A stretch of DNA of 64,000 nucleotides, from NCBI GenBank assembly GCA_020403455.1, contig JADBXP010000020.1, forward strand, positions 1 to 64,000, given 5' to 3'. Positions 53,591-62,156 of this stretch are shown here, piece after piece. Numbering within the stretch: the stretch's first letter is position 1; the number at the start of each line of letters is the position of its first letter. The notes under the pieces were generated by a model. The model saw only the letters and a list, made by a program, of their open reading frames with translations, searched no databases and was not told the DNA's origin. Source of the stretch: Chitinophagaceae bacterium. GTDB lineage: Bacteria > Bacteroidota > Bacteroidia > Chitinophagales > Chitinophagaceae. The translations under genes and the position numbers were made by a program.

Positions 53591-54910
53591 TTACTCTTTC
53601 GTGAAAGCGTATTTTCCGGCACCCTGGAGTAAAATCATACTTTTCTTTTCCGGATCGAATTCCATTTTCACACCTGCCTGGTTAAACTCAAACTTATGTT
53701 TTGCAGTGGGTTCCAATGGGAAAGACGGTTGACCTGTCACCTGCGCGAGCAGCAGCTTTCCTTCTCTTCGCACAGAAATTTTCACAGGAAGTGAAGTGGT
53801 GGAATAACTACCTACATATTGGTCCAGTTCTTCCGGCGATACTTCAAAAGCAGTAAAGGAAGGAATGTCATAGGGTTTGTCAAAAACTGCACTCAGAATT
53901 GCAATGGATATATTGTTAATGGTGTAGTTCGTTCCATTGGATACTAGTGAATAAGCAATTTTATCTTGAGGGAAATAGGAGAAAACGGAACTAAATCCAT
54001 CTATGCCACCCGTGTGTCCATACCCTTTTTTATTGTAAAAGGGAATGATGAATAGTCCCAATCCTACATTGTCTTTCCACTGAGTCATCTCGGCAATACT
54101 TTGTGGTTGCAATAGTTTTCCGTTGAACAATGCTTCACTGAACTGGTTGAGATCAGATGCGCTGGCTACCAGGGCACCTGCACCCTGTGGTATCGACATA
54201 TCAGTTTCCGATTCTTTCTTCCAGCCATTTTTGTAGGTATAGGATTGACATTCATTCTTACTCACTTGGATGGTAGCACCATAAGAAGTGTTTTTCAATC
54301 CGATGGTATCAATGATGTGTTTTTTTACCAGTGCAGGATAAGATTCTTTGAAAACTTTTTCGAGTAAAAATGTCAGTAATATATAATTGGAATTGCTGTA
54401 ACTGAATTTGCTATCAGGAGCAAAATCGCTGTTGAGACGATTCAGCCTCTCCATCATCATTTGTTCTGATTGGGGCAGTGTATTCCAGGTTAGGTAATCT
54501 TTTTCATCTGTGACATTGTGTATGCCGCTTCGGTGGCTCAACAAGTGTCTGATTGTTATTGCTGAAGCGTTTTTTATGGAAGGGAAAAAGCTTTCAATCG
54601 TTTGGTCCAGTCGGATCAGATTCTTTTCTGTCGCCTTCATCACCAGAACGGCAGTGAATGTTTTCGTGATGGAACCTATGCGGTATTTTGATGCCTCGTT
54701 GGCTTTTTTATTGCCCTCTACATCAGCAAAACCTATCGATCGCTGGTAGAGGGTGATTCCATTTTTCGATACGGACACCGATCCCATGAACTTGTTGTTC
54801 TTCTCCAGTACATTAAAATATTCATCCAGCTTTGCTTTGTCCGTAATTTGGGAAAATGCAACAGAGAATAAAAGTAGACCGCAAAAAGCTGTAAATAATT
54901 TTCTTTTCAT
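53591..54910 (-). CDS. Exported serine hydrolase, beta-lactamase/penicillin-binding-protein class C type
   Basis: 439 residues from MKRKLFTAFCGLLLFS (54910): signal peptide, then the serine-hydrolase fold with SxxK in GSITKTF (Ser80, Lys83), Tyr-x-Asn in FSYSNSNY, and HTGG in YGHTGGIDGF. A C-terminal beta domain (about 330-439) follows. Members include D-amino-acid peptidases and esterases; a true beta-lactamase role is not implied. The frame is open to 54970 but the extra part is unrelated. Confidence 0.87.
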   Translation of the reverse strand: MKRKLFTAFCGLLLFSVAFSQITDKAKLDEYFNVLEKNNKFMGSVSVSKNGITLYQRSIGFADVEGNKKANEASKYRIGSITKTFTAVLVMKATEKNLIRLDQTIESFFPSIKNASAITIRHLLSHRSGIHNVTDEKDYLTWNTLPQSEQMMMERLNRLNSDFAPDSKFSYSNSNYILLTFLLEKVFKESYPALVKKHIIDTIGLKNTSYGATIQVSKNECQSYTYKNGWKKESETDMSIPQGAGALVASASDLNQFSEALFNGKLLQPQSIAEMTQWKDNVGLGLFIIPFYNKKGYGHTGGIDGFSSVFSYFPQDKIAYSLVSNGTNYTINNISIAILSAVFDKPYDIPSFTAFEVSPEELDQYVGSYSTTSLPVKISVRREGKLLLAQVTGQPSFPLEPTAKHKFEFNQAGVKMEFDPEKKSMILLQGAGKYAFTKE

Positions 54911-54974
54911 AGAACAAAGATGACAGGTGTATGAAGATTCCGAGAGATGAAGAGTTGGAAAAACAGCCATGGCA

Positions 54975-55670
54975 CTATGCCTGCTTTTGTTTCACTGTTT
55001 TCATCTGAATAATATCTACTAGGAAGGCGAATGCCATAGAGAAATAGATGTATCCTTTGGGTATCTCGAAGCGAAGGCCTTCCGCCAGCAAGGCGACACC
55101 AATCATCATCAGAAAACACAATGCCAGAATTTTGAAAGAGGGATGTTGGCGAATAAATTCACTGATGGGTTTGGCTGCTACCAGCATGATGATCACGGTT
55201 ACAATCACAGCCGTGTACATTACCCACAACTCTTGCACCATTCCAACTGCAGTAATGATAGAGTCAACCGAAAAGACCAGGTCCAGCAAAATTACCTCTG
55301 ATAATAATTTCCTAAAACTCTGCTCTCGTGGAACATTGGGTGAATTGCTGTGAAGTTCTGTTTTGTGGTAAATTTCTTTGGTGCTTTTATATAAAAGAAA
55401 TAAGCCACCCAGAATTAGAATGATTCCTTTGCCGGAAATATCAATGTCCTGAATTGTAAAAAGAGTTTTGTCTAGCTTCAGTATCCAGGATATGGCTGCC
55501 AATAATGCCAGTCGCATCACGAGGGCAAGTCCGATACCCCAAAAGCGGAGTTTACCTCTTTGTTCTTCCGGCAGTTTATCTGCCAGAATTGAAATGAAAA
55601 TGATGTTGTCAATGCCCAGTATAACCTCCAGGGCAATCAGTGAAATTAGAGGAATGATTATTTCGGACAT
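54975..55670 (-). CDS. TerC-family integral membrane protein
   Basis: 231 residues with about seven membrane segments. The family Asp motifs are LGIDNIIFISILAD and LLDLVFSVDSIITAVG, conserved in TerC/Alx metal-ion (Mn) exporters. The cytosolic loop has KEIYHKTE. It likely exports manganese or acts with the secretion machinery. Confidence 0.9.
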   Translation of the reverse strand: MSEIIIPLISLIALEVILGIDNIIFISILADKLPEEQRGKLRFWGIGLALVMRLALLAAISWILKLDKTLFTIQDIDISGKGIILILGGLFLLYKSTKEIYHKTELHSNSPNVPREQSFRKLLSEVILLDLVFSVDSIITAVGMVQELWVMYTAVIVTVIIMLVAAKPISEFIRQHPSFKILALCFLMMIGVALLAEGLRFEIPKGYIYFSMAFAFLVDIIQMKTVKQKQA

Positions 55671-55758
55671 AGCAACTTAGGTTGTAGATGAAAATCAGTA
55701 CCGAAATTAATCAAATCTGACTGAACAGCCGCAGTGGTCGTTGATTTTACAGAATGGA

Positions 55759-56592
55759 TCAGCGGGAATTGATGAAGTTATTGAAGGGTGCTCTGGCTGA
55801 AGGGATTTCAAAGAGGGCAGGATGCTCTCCCCCCGGTATTTCAACTATCTGTACCTGCTGGCAGGTACTACAGTTTTGTACTTCTTGTTTGAAGACCGGC
55901 CAGGAATACATTTGAATGGGTGAGTCATTCAGTCCCTGAAAGAAAATGATATCCGACTTGAAACCTTTGGTGAAATTCAGTAGCGAGCGGTTAAAATATG
56001 CCGCAGGGTTGCTGGTGGTTATTCCGTATGTATTTCTCAGTCGGGTACAAAAGCTGCTGGCCTGAGCTGTTCCTGCTTCTTCCAGCCCGCATCGATAAAC
56101 GAGGTTGAATGGTCCCGGTGCATTGGCAATAACCCCATTGGTTGCATGCAGGGTGTTCAGGCGCGTGACCATGTATCCTCCCTGGGAATGACCACCTAAA
56201 AAAATCTTCTTTACCTGAATTCCCAGTTCCTGTGAAGCCTTGTTCTTTAACCAGAGCAAAGCTGCTTCACCCACTACGATGTTATCACCCAATAAAACAT
56301 TCTCCTGGGGATAGATAACACTGATGATCATCATGTCTTTTCTGTCGAGGATGTTCTTGAATTGATCCAGGGTAGTGTTGGCAGCTGTCATCAAATCTCT
56401 GTCAAAAGCTACCGAACCATGAAAGACCATCAGTACATCTGCAGATGCTGCAGCGGGCTTTTCTAAAATGATATCAATGGTCTGATTGTTATAAGTAATC
56501 TTTCTGTTCTCACGGGAAGTGGCAGGTGTCTCCGCTGTGTTTTCCTTTTTGCAGGAAAAAAGAAGTAAGGTTATCCAAATCAGGTGTCTCAT
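55759..56592 (-). CDS. Alpha/beta-hydrolase-fold lipoprotein (PHB depolymerase/esterase-like)
   Basis: 277 residues with a short lipoprotein signal (ITLLLFSC-KKE). LMVFHGSVAFDRD forms the oxyanion region; the nucleophile elbow is GGHSQGGYM; the Asp region is FFQGLNDSPIQM and the His is in PGGEHPALF. The Cys pair in NCSTCQQ may form a disulfide. It is likely an esterase on the periplasmic or cell surface; the substrate is unknown. Confidence 0.8.
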   Translation of the reverse strand: MRHLIWITLLLFSCKKENTAETPATSRENRKITYNNQTIDIILEKPAAASADVLMVFHGSVAFDRDLMTAANTTLDQFKNILDRKDMMIISVIYPQENVLLGDNIVVGEAALLWLKNKASQELGIQVKKIFLGGHSQGGYMVTRLNTLHATNGVIANAPGPFNLVYRCGLEEAGTAQASSFCTRLRNTYGITTSNPAAYFNRSLLNFTKGFKSDIIFFQGLNDSPIQMYSWPVFKQEVQNCSTCQQVQIVEIPGGEHPALFEIPSARAPFNNFINSR

Positions 56593-56757
56593 GAATAAAG
56601 ATTTCTAATTGGACGAGGGTCGGGATGGAAGGTTTAATGGTTTTTGAAATTCAATGAATTTTAAGAACAACGAGAGGTTAAATAAAGGCATTAATTCATA
56701 CTACCTGTAAAAGTGATGAAAAGCAATTGGTCGAGGCTACAAGCCGAATGTAAATTT

Positions 56758-58986
56758 TCATTTATCTATTTTGAATCTCACCCCCACATACATTTCTCTA
56801 CCCCTTGTTGGCCCCCACACGGAAGAGGTATCGAAAAAGGGACTAAATGGATTCTGCCAGCTGATAATGGGTTGTCTTTGCCGGAAATCAAAAATGTTTT
56901 CACAGCCACCATACAATTCAATTGTTTTGAAATTGTAGGTGAATTGGGCATTGACCAACGTAAAGGGTTGGGAAAAATCAGGTCTTTGAAAAGCAACTGG
57001 GTTCGATCGGGTATCCGGTAGTCTTTGTTGTCCATACCAGTGAATGTTCATATCAAAATGATATTTTTTGGATAGGGGCTGATAGCTGATTGTATTCAGA
57101 ACCTTGTGTCTGGGATTGAAAGGCAACAAGCGTTTTTCGCCCTTTTCAATGCGATATACATCGAGGAAATTGAAGCCGGTTTTGATTTCGAATTGTTGCG
57201 AGAAGTTCAGGTACACTTCTGTTTGAAATCCATTGCTGATACTTGTTCCGTAAAAATTTTGAATGATCGCCTTGCTGGGATCAGTATCGTAGTCCGGAAA
57301 CACCTGATTGTGAAAATTCGTTCTATAAAAGTCTGCGCTGATATATCCGGTTATGTTTTTGTTGTTTGATTCGAACTTATGGGTTAAGTTGATGCCCATG
57401 TTCAAAGCTCTTTCCGGTTGCAAGGCCTCACTGAATATGATGTTTCTGGAGCTGACCAAAAGACCGATGTTTTCACTGAAAAGATTGACAGTTCGCCATC
57501 CTGTTCCGATGTTGGCACGTAAGATCAGTCGGGGTGTTACGTCGTATTTGATCAGTGTTCTTGGTGTGACGTACATACCAAATTGGTTGTGCTGGTCTGC
57601 CCGAATACCTGCAATCCAGGTCAGGCGGTCATTGAACATTCTGAGGGTATTCTCAGCAAATATGCCGGGTATATTTTCTGTCCGGTGGTAATTCCCCGGG
57701 TAAGTTCTGATGGGCAGGGTGTCGGTAAAGTTTACGTTTTCCCGCAGGGTCAGGTGCCGAAAGCTGATACCTGTTTTCAGGTCATTGTTACCATATCGCA
57801 ATTCATATTGCAGGTTGGCGTAGAAATTGTTTTGTCTTGCATCGTACTTCACTGTTCCGAAGAATGATTCCTGTTGTTGTTGAAAAGCCGAAACAAATCC
57901 GGTGATGCTGTGTTGGTCGTTGAAGCGATAACCTGTCTTTGTCCAAATCTCCGGCTGATTCAGGTTAACAAATTGTCCGTAGACCTTGTTGCTTCCCTTG
58001 TCTTTGGTGGGCTCAAATGGTATTTGTCCCCCAATCCGTTTTTCCTGTAAATAACGGATGCCTACCCTGCTATGAAGCCCCCAGGCGTTTTCGTTTCCGT
58101 ATTTCCATTTATTACTTATCAGGTAACGGGTTAACAAAGGGAGGTCGAGGAACTGGTCATCATCTCTGTCAATTTTATTCGCCGGCTGAACCATATGAAC
58201 GGTGGTCATATTGCTCCATTTCTTTTTTCGGAAAGAAAAATTGCCATTCAGGTGTCTCTCACCAAAATTATTCATGTAGGCATTCAGCAGCATTGATTCG
58301 CCTCTGTCTGGTTCTTTGGTTTCAACATTGATTTGTCCGCTGATACTTTCAAATCCCTGTAAAACGCTGTTCGCACCTTTGGCGACATATATGTTGTTGA
58401 CCAGTGTTCCGGGAATGCTGCTTATTCCGTAAGTATAGGTTAAGCCTTGTATCAGGGGGAATCCATCTACCAGAATTTGATTGTACACTCCTGCAAGTCC
58501 CAATATGCGTAACTCTTTCGAGTTGACAACCACATTGGTTGTCTGCGGCTGAACGGTTGTCTGAGTTTCAAAGCAGCCGGCCAGATCACAACAAGCAGCC
58601 TTCTTCAATTCGGTTGCAGTGATTTGTTCTGTTTTGATGGGTCTCGTATCGGATATCAGTACACCATATCTCTGTCCCTCTACCACTACAGCCGAGAGTT
58701 CATTGGCGAGTTTTAAAGTGAATACGATGTTGTTTTGGGTAGAAATCGAAAGGGTATCGGGTAAGTAGCCGACGAATGTTGCTATCAACTTATTGTCTGA
58801 TTTACCGGCTTTAGCAATTTGGAAGGTGCCTTTTTCATTGGTAACGATGCCTGTCTTGCTACCCAGCCATCGCACACTGGCACCTGCCAATGGTTCATTC
58901 CCTTTGCCGGTAACCTTCCCCGATATCGTTTGTCCTGCAACGCTTAGTGGAAACAAAGCTGCTGCAATGAAATGAATTTTTTTCAT
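56758..58986 (-). CDS. TonB-dependent outer-membrane receptor, probably metal-related
   Basis: 742 residues: signal peptide, a carboxypeptidase-regulatory-like domain (ISGKVTGKGNEPLAGASVRW; about 20-95), plug domain (LRILGLAGVYNQILVDGFPL, GANSVLQGFESISGQINVETKEP), then the 22-strand barrel ending in GVRFKIDK. A Cys cluster in the plug (Cys132, Cys133, Cys138 in KKAACCDLAGCFETQ) suggests a soft metal such as copper. The two genes upstream are an HMA-like protein and a Cys-rich protein on the same strand, consistent with metal uptake or sensing. Confidence 0.87.
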   Translation of the reverse strand: MKKIHFIAAALFPLSVAGQTISGKVTGKGNEPLAGASVRWLGSKTGIVTNEKGTFQIAKAGKSDNKLIATFVGYLPDTLSISTQNNIVFTLKLANELSAVVVEGQRYGVLISDTRPIKTEQITATELKKAACCDLAGCFETQTTVQPQTTNVVVNSKELRILGLAGVYNQILVDGFPLIQGLTYTYGISSIPGTLVNNIYVAKGANSVLQGFESISGQINVETKEPDRGESMLLNAYMNNFGERHLNGNFSFRKKKWSNMTTVHMVQPANKIDRDDDQFLDLPLLTRYLISNKWKYGNENAWGLHSRVGIRYLQEKRIGGQIPFEPTKDKGSNKVYGQFVNLNQPEIWTKTGYRFNDQHSITGFVSAFQQQQESFFGTVKYDARQNNFYANLQYELRYGNNDLKTGISFRHLTLRENVNFTDTLPIRTYPGNYHRTENIPGIFAENTLRMFNDRLTWIAGIRADQHNQFGMYVTPRTLIKYDVTPRLILRANIGTGWRTVNLFSENIGLLVSSRNIIFSEALQPERALNMGINLTHKFESNNKNITGYISADFYRTNFHNQVFPDYDTDPSKAIIQNFYGTSISNGFQTEVYLNFSQQFEIKTGFNFLDVYRIEKGEKRLLPFNPRHKVLNTISYQPLSKKYHFDMNIHWYGQQRLPDTRSNPVAFQRPDFSQPFTLVNAQFTYNFKTIELYGGCENIFDFRQRQPIISWQNPFSPFFDTSSVWGPTRGREMYVGVRFKIDK

Positions 58987-59026
58987 TGTCTTTGATTGGA
59001 AACTTCAGTTGAACAATGCTGTTCCT

Positions 59027-59368
59027 TTACAACTTAACCTTGTAGGGACGATCCTGAGGATTTTCGCAGCCGGCAGTATTTTCAATGGTGGCATGAATCT
59101 CTTTTTCAGTCACTACTGAATTGTCAAACCTTACTTCAAACGTGGTCGTAGTTCCTTGCTTTCCCGGTTTGCAGGAGATCACTCCTTTCATTTTTTCAAT
59201 GTTGGAAGCAATCGTTTTGACATCGCTGGCGCAGGTGATGCCCTTTACTTTGATTTGGCTGATCTTTGGATCTTGTACACCGGCAGGAGGCAACTGAGCA
59301 AGAGCATTGGCAGGAACAGTAAAAGATAACATGGCCAGTGCCATGATAGAGGATATAAGTATTTTCAT
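59027..59368 (-). CDS. Exported heavy-metal-associated (HMA)-like protein
   Basis: 113 residues: signal peptide (about 1-24), then an HMA-like ferredoxin fold. Its first loop is VKGITCASDVK, so only the first Cys of the usual CxxC remains (Cys46); Cys66 and Cys101 are also present. KMKGVISCKPGKQ and VRFDNSVVTEKEIHATIE are the following strands and helix. It would bind or pass a metal ion in the periplasm. 40 bases upstream of the TonB receptor gene. Confidence 0.8.
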   Translation of the reverse strand: MKILISSIMALAMLSFTVPANALAQLPPAGVQDPKISQIKVKGITCASDVKTIASNIEKMKGVISCKPGKQGTTTTFEVRFDNSVVTEKEIHATIENTAGCENPQDRPYKVKL

Positions 59369-59426
59369 TTTGTTTTGATTGATGGTTGGTACTATAATTC
59401 ATTCCGCAATCCACTGGATTCGGGGG

Positions 59427-59780
59427 CTAGAGAATGCAACCAGCAAAATTCGGAGGGCGCCAGCAATCGGTGATGTAAGGGGAGGAGACAGGAAAGATAT
59501 AACCTGATTTTTTGATGGTGACTGCCTGTTCGAAAGACGTATCTGTTAGTACAGTGTAAAAGCAAGTCATGTCATATGCACTACAACCTTGAAAAGGGTT
59601 GCAATGGCAATTGTTGGAACTGTTCAGGGGTAAGTTTTCTGCATTGGAAGTTGGTGCTGTGCATGCTTCGTCACAGCAACTTATTTCCTGGTTAGTGCTT
59701 GTAAGCAGCAATGAATCTGCTCCCGGCTTGATGCTGAGGAGAAAAATGACCCATGCCAAAACCCATGCAACGAATTTCAT
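59427..59780 (-). CDS. Cys-rich exported small protein (DUF6660-like)
   Basis: 117 residues with a signal peptide (about 1-22). Cysteines are grouped as ISCCDEAC, CHCNPFQGC and two later, a likely metal or disulfide scaffold. I recall a Bacteroidota family, DUF6660, of this type next to HMA proteins and TonB receptors, but the match is from memory only. First gene of the three-gene metal operon. Confidence 0.7.
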   Translation of the reverse strand: MKFVAWVLAWVIFLLSIKPGADSLLLTSTNQEISCCDEACTAPTSNAENLPLNSSNNCHCNPFQGCSAYDMTCFYTVLTDTSFEQAVTIKKSGYIFPVSSPYITDCWRPPNFAGCIL

Positions 59781-59891
59781 GGGGTAAAATTACAAAATTT
59801 AATCATGGCAAGTGAACAGTTGTGCGGTGAAAGAGATCTTGTCAGCAGGACGAAGCTGGCAAAAAAACCACCGGAATTCAGTGGCCTCTAA

Positions 59892-60116
59892 CTAATTCGT
59901 TTTCAAATCTTTCAATTTCGCCAGATGAGCTATCAATCTTTTGTATTTCAGGGCGAGTGTGATGAGACCTGCGATTGGAATGCAAACGGATAAAAGAATA
60001 AGAGAGTTTCTATTTGATTTATCAATCAACTTGTTCGTGTACAAGGTATTGGTTAGAGAAATAGATAGGAATATTAAAATGAAGTTCAGAACCAATGCTG
60101 AAATAAAATTTGCCAT
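59892..60116 (-). CDS. Small two-helix membrane protein (74 aa)
   Basis: Two hydrophobic segments (about 5-25 and 39-58) and a basic C-terminal tail (KYKRLIAHLAKLKDLKTN). The sequence IPIAGLITLALKY is reminiscent of PLDc_N-type small membrane proteins. No family is certain, and it could be a chance frame, but composition and length favour a gene. Confidence 0.5.
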   Translation of the reverse strand: MANFISALVLNFILIFLSISLTNTLYTNKLIDKSNRNSLILLSVCIPIAGLITLALKYKRLIAHLAKLKDLKTN

Positions 60117-60256
60117 CGTTATAATGGATTTATCAATTCACGAATAGAGTTTAAAGGTAACATTTCATTGTAAAATTTGACTTCAAAAGGGAAGAATTTC
60201 ACTCAAAGTAAGCGTACGAAAAGGGGGAAAAATAGCTTGTAGAACCCCCTAAAATG

Positions 60257-60287
60257 AAATAAGTGGTCGAAAATCGACCACTTATTT
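60257..60287 (-). terminator. Terminator downstream of tRNA-Gln
   Basis: A perfect 14-bp stem (60257-60270 with 60274-60287, 3-base loop) lies 10 bases beyond the tRNA 3' end. The minus strand then reads CATTTTA, giving a weak T-tract. Confidence 0.75.
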
Positions 60288-60297
60288 TTCTGTATTG

Positions 60298-60368
60298 TTG
60301 CCTGACCTGGATTCGAACCAAGACAAACAGAACCAAAATCTGTCGTACTACCCTTATACTATCAGGCA
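60298..60368 (-). tRNA. tRNA-Gln(TTG)
   Basis: Acceptor stem TGCCTGA (60362-60368 on the minus strand) pairs with TCAGGCA (60299-60305), discriminator A. Anticodon stem ACAGA/TCTGT encloses the loop TTTTGGT with anticodon TTG. The T-loop is TTCGAAT. No CCA is encoded. All arms fold normally. Confidence 0.95.
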
Positions 60369-60522
60369 ATCCTTGAATTCAGCCCAAAAGGCTTTGTTCG
60401 GGGTGCAAAAATACAATAGCCAAAGAATTGTTCCAAATCTTATTGGAATGCAGCATATTATCACCCCCTCCCACCTGAATTCAGCTGAAAAAACTTAATA
60501 TTAGCATCTCAAACGATTTTCC

Positions 60523-61200
60523 GTGAAACCTATCTATTTTGCCGCTCTGATAGCCATCCTTTTGACAACCAGCTCCTTTTTACAGCCCCCTAAAAAGAAA
60601 GTAATTTTCTTTGGAGACTCCATTACCGAAGCCGCCGTTAAACCGGGTGGTTATATCCGGCTAATGGACTCTATCATCGCAGCTGCGAATAAGTCTGGAC
60701 AATATGAACTGGTTGGAGCCGGAATTAGCGGTAATAAAATCTATGATCTTTATCTGCGCATCGAAGATGATGTACTCAAAAAGCGTCCGGATATTGTAGT
60801 CATTTATGTGGGGGTGAACGACGTCTGGCACAAGGCAAGCAGCGGGACAGGCACTGATTACAACAAGTTTGGTCGATTTTATGAGGCTGTAGTGAATAAG
60901 CTGCAGGCAGCGGGCGTCAAAGTCATTGTCTGCACACCCGCAGTAATTGGCGAGCGAACCGATCATTCGAATCAGCAAGATGGCGATCTGAACTTGTACA
61001 GTCAATGGCTGCGGGATTTTTGCGCTAACCGGCAACTACCCCTGGTCGACCTGCGCAGAAACTTTATTCAATACAACCTTGCCAACAACCCACTGAATAA
61101 AGAATCGGGTATACTCACCACCGACCGCGTTCATCTCAATGCCGCAGGGAACCTACTGGTAGCATCGGAAATGTGGAAAGTCATTCAAAGTATTCCTTAA
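60523..61200 (+). CDS. Exported SGNH/GDSL-family hydrolase
   Basis: 225 residues with a GTG start and a signal peptide (about 1-20). Block I is FFGDSITE (Ser33), block II the Gly in GAGISGNKI, block III the Asn in YVGVNDVW, and block V the Asp-His pair in TDRVHLNAAG. It resembles rhamnogalacturonan acetylesterase or lysophospholipase-like esterases; the substrate is unknown. Confidence 0.88.
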   Translation: MKPIYFAALIAILLTTSSFLQPPKKKVIFFGDSITEAAVKPGGYIRLMDSIIAAANKSGQYELVGAGISGNKIYDLYLRIEDDVLKKRPDIVVIYVGVNDVWHKASSGTGTDYNKFGRFYEAVVNKLQAAGVKVIVCTPAVIGERTDHSNQQDGDLNLYSQWLRDFCANRQLPLVDLRRNFIQYNLANNPLNKESGILTTDRVHLNAAGNLLVASEMWKVIQSIP

Positions 61201-61258
61201 CACACGTCCCTCCCGGGAACATCCATCTTAGCGGTAAGCGTGGATAGTACAACAGAAA

Positions 61259-61291
61259 AATTGTTTCCTGATAAGGAAACAATTATCTTTG
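61259..61291 (+). promoter_or_regulatory. Promoter and operator of the RelE/XRE toxin-antitoxin pair
   Basis: TTG (61261-61263), 20 bp, then TATCTTTG (61284-61291), an exact -7 element. A perfect inverted repeat with 11-bp arms and a 4-base centre (61259-61284, core TTGTTTCCT/AGGAAACAA) fills the spacer, as expected for autorepression. The toxin GTG is 17 bases downstream. Confidence 0.75.
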
Positions 61292-61307
61292 CAAAAACGT
61301 TTAAGAA

Positions 61308-61652
61308 GTGCAAGCACCAAAATTTGAGGTTGAGTTTTTAAAAGAAGCTTCGGAGTTCCTTGACAACCTTGACGGGAAGGTGAGAGAAAAAATCATTTAC
61401 AACATCACAAAAGCAAGGTTTTCAAATGATAAAGAGCTTTTCAAAAAGTTGACTGAAGACATTTGGGAGTTTAGAACACTGTTCAATAAAACCCAGTACA
61501 GACTGTTTGCTTTTTGGGACAAATCAAAAAAGACCGACACCATTGTAATATCAACACACGGAATAATAAAGAAAACAGATAAAACTCCACAAGGTGACTT
61601 AGAAAAAGCAGAACGGGCAAGAAAAAAATATTTTGAACTTAAAGACAATTGA
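61308..61652 (+). CDS. RelE/HigB-family type II toxin (Gp49-like)
   Basis: 114 residues with a GTG start. VEFLKEASEFLDNLDGKVREKI, the KKLTEDIWEFRTLF strand-loop, YRLFAFWDKSKKTDTIVISTHGIIKKT and KAERARKKYF match the Gp49-like branch, typically ribosome-dependent mRNA nucleases. The toxin-first order is that of HigBA. The antitoxin follows after a 2-base gap. Confidence 0.88.
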   Translation: MQAPKFEVEFLKEASEFLDNLDGKVREKIIYNITKARFSNDKELFKKLTEDIWEFRTLFNKTQYRLFAFWDKSKKTDTIVISTHGIIKKTDKTPQGDLEKAERARKKYFELKDN

Positions 61653-61654
61653 AA

Positions 61655-61981
61655 ATGAAAAAGCAAGCATTAAAAACTTACAGCTTAGAAGAGATTACAG
61701 ATAAACACATCGGTAAACGAGGGACACCAAAGCGAGAAGCTTTTGAAAACGAGTTGCGACTTGACTTGCTAGGAGAAGCAATAAGACAAGCACGCCTAGA
61801 ACGCAACTTAACACAAGAAGAACTTGGACGACTTGTTGGTGTTCAAAAAGCTCAGATTTCTAAACTTGAAAATAGTTTGACAGATGCAAGATTTGAAACG
61901 ATAATAAAAGTATTTAAAGCACTGAACGCAAAGATAAATTTCAATGTGGAGTTGCTTAATCAAACAGTAAAAATTGCTTGA
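61655..61981 (+). CDS. XRE-family antitoxin (HigA-like)
   Basis: 108 residues from ATG 61655. The N-terminal part (EITDKHIGKRGTPKREAFE) is typical of HigA-type antitoxins; the helix-turn-helix lies at about 45-90 (RQARLERNLTQEELGRLVGV, KAQISKLEN). It would neutralise the RelE-type toxin and bind the inverted repeat at 61259-61284. Confidence 0.88.
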   Translation: MKKQALKTYSLEEITDKHIGKRGTPKREAFENELRLDLLGEAIRQARLERNLTQEELGRLVGVQKAQISKLENSLTDARFETIIKVFKALNAKINFNVELLNQTVKIA

Positions 61982-62156
61982 TAATAAGAATTCAACCCAC
62001 TCATAAAAGTGTTTTTGCAAAAGCAGGAGTATTCAGTGATTCGGTTGGTAGTTTTTTCGTATAAATCGAAAAGTGTTCTTCGAATAAATGGAACTGCTAT
62101 AAAACTCCGTCTTCACAAAGACGCTAACAAATTAATAAGTCGGCATTTTGATGAAG

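Noticed and set aside
61982..62156. Coding frame between the antitoxin and tyrS (about 62009-62278)
   Set aside because: Its second half is antisense to the tyrS C-terminus and it has no recognisable motif; the gap appears non-coding.
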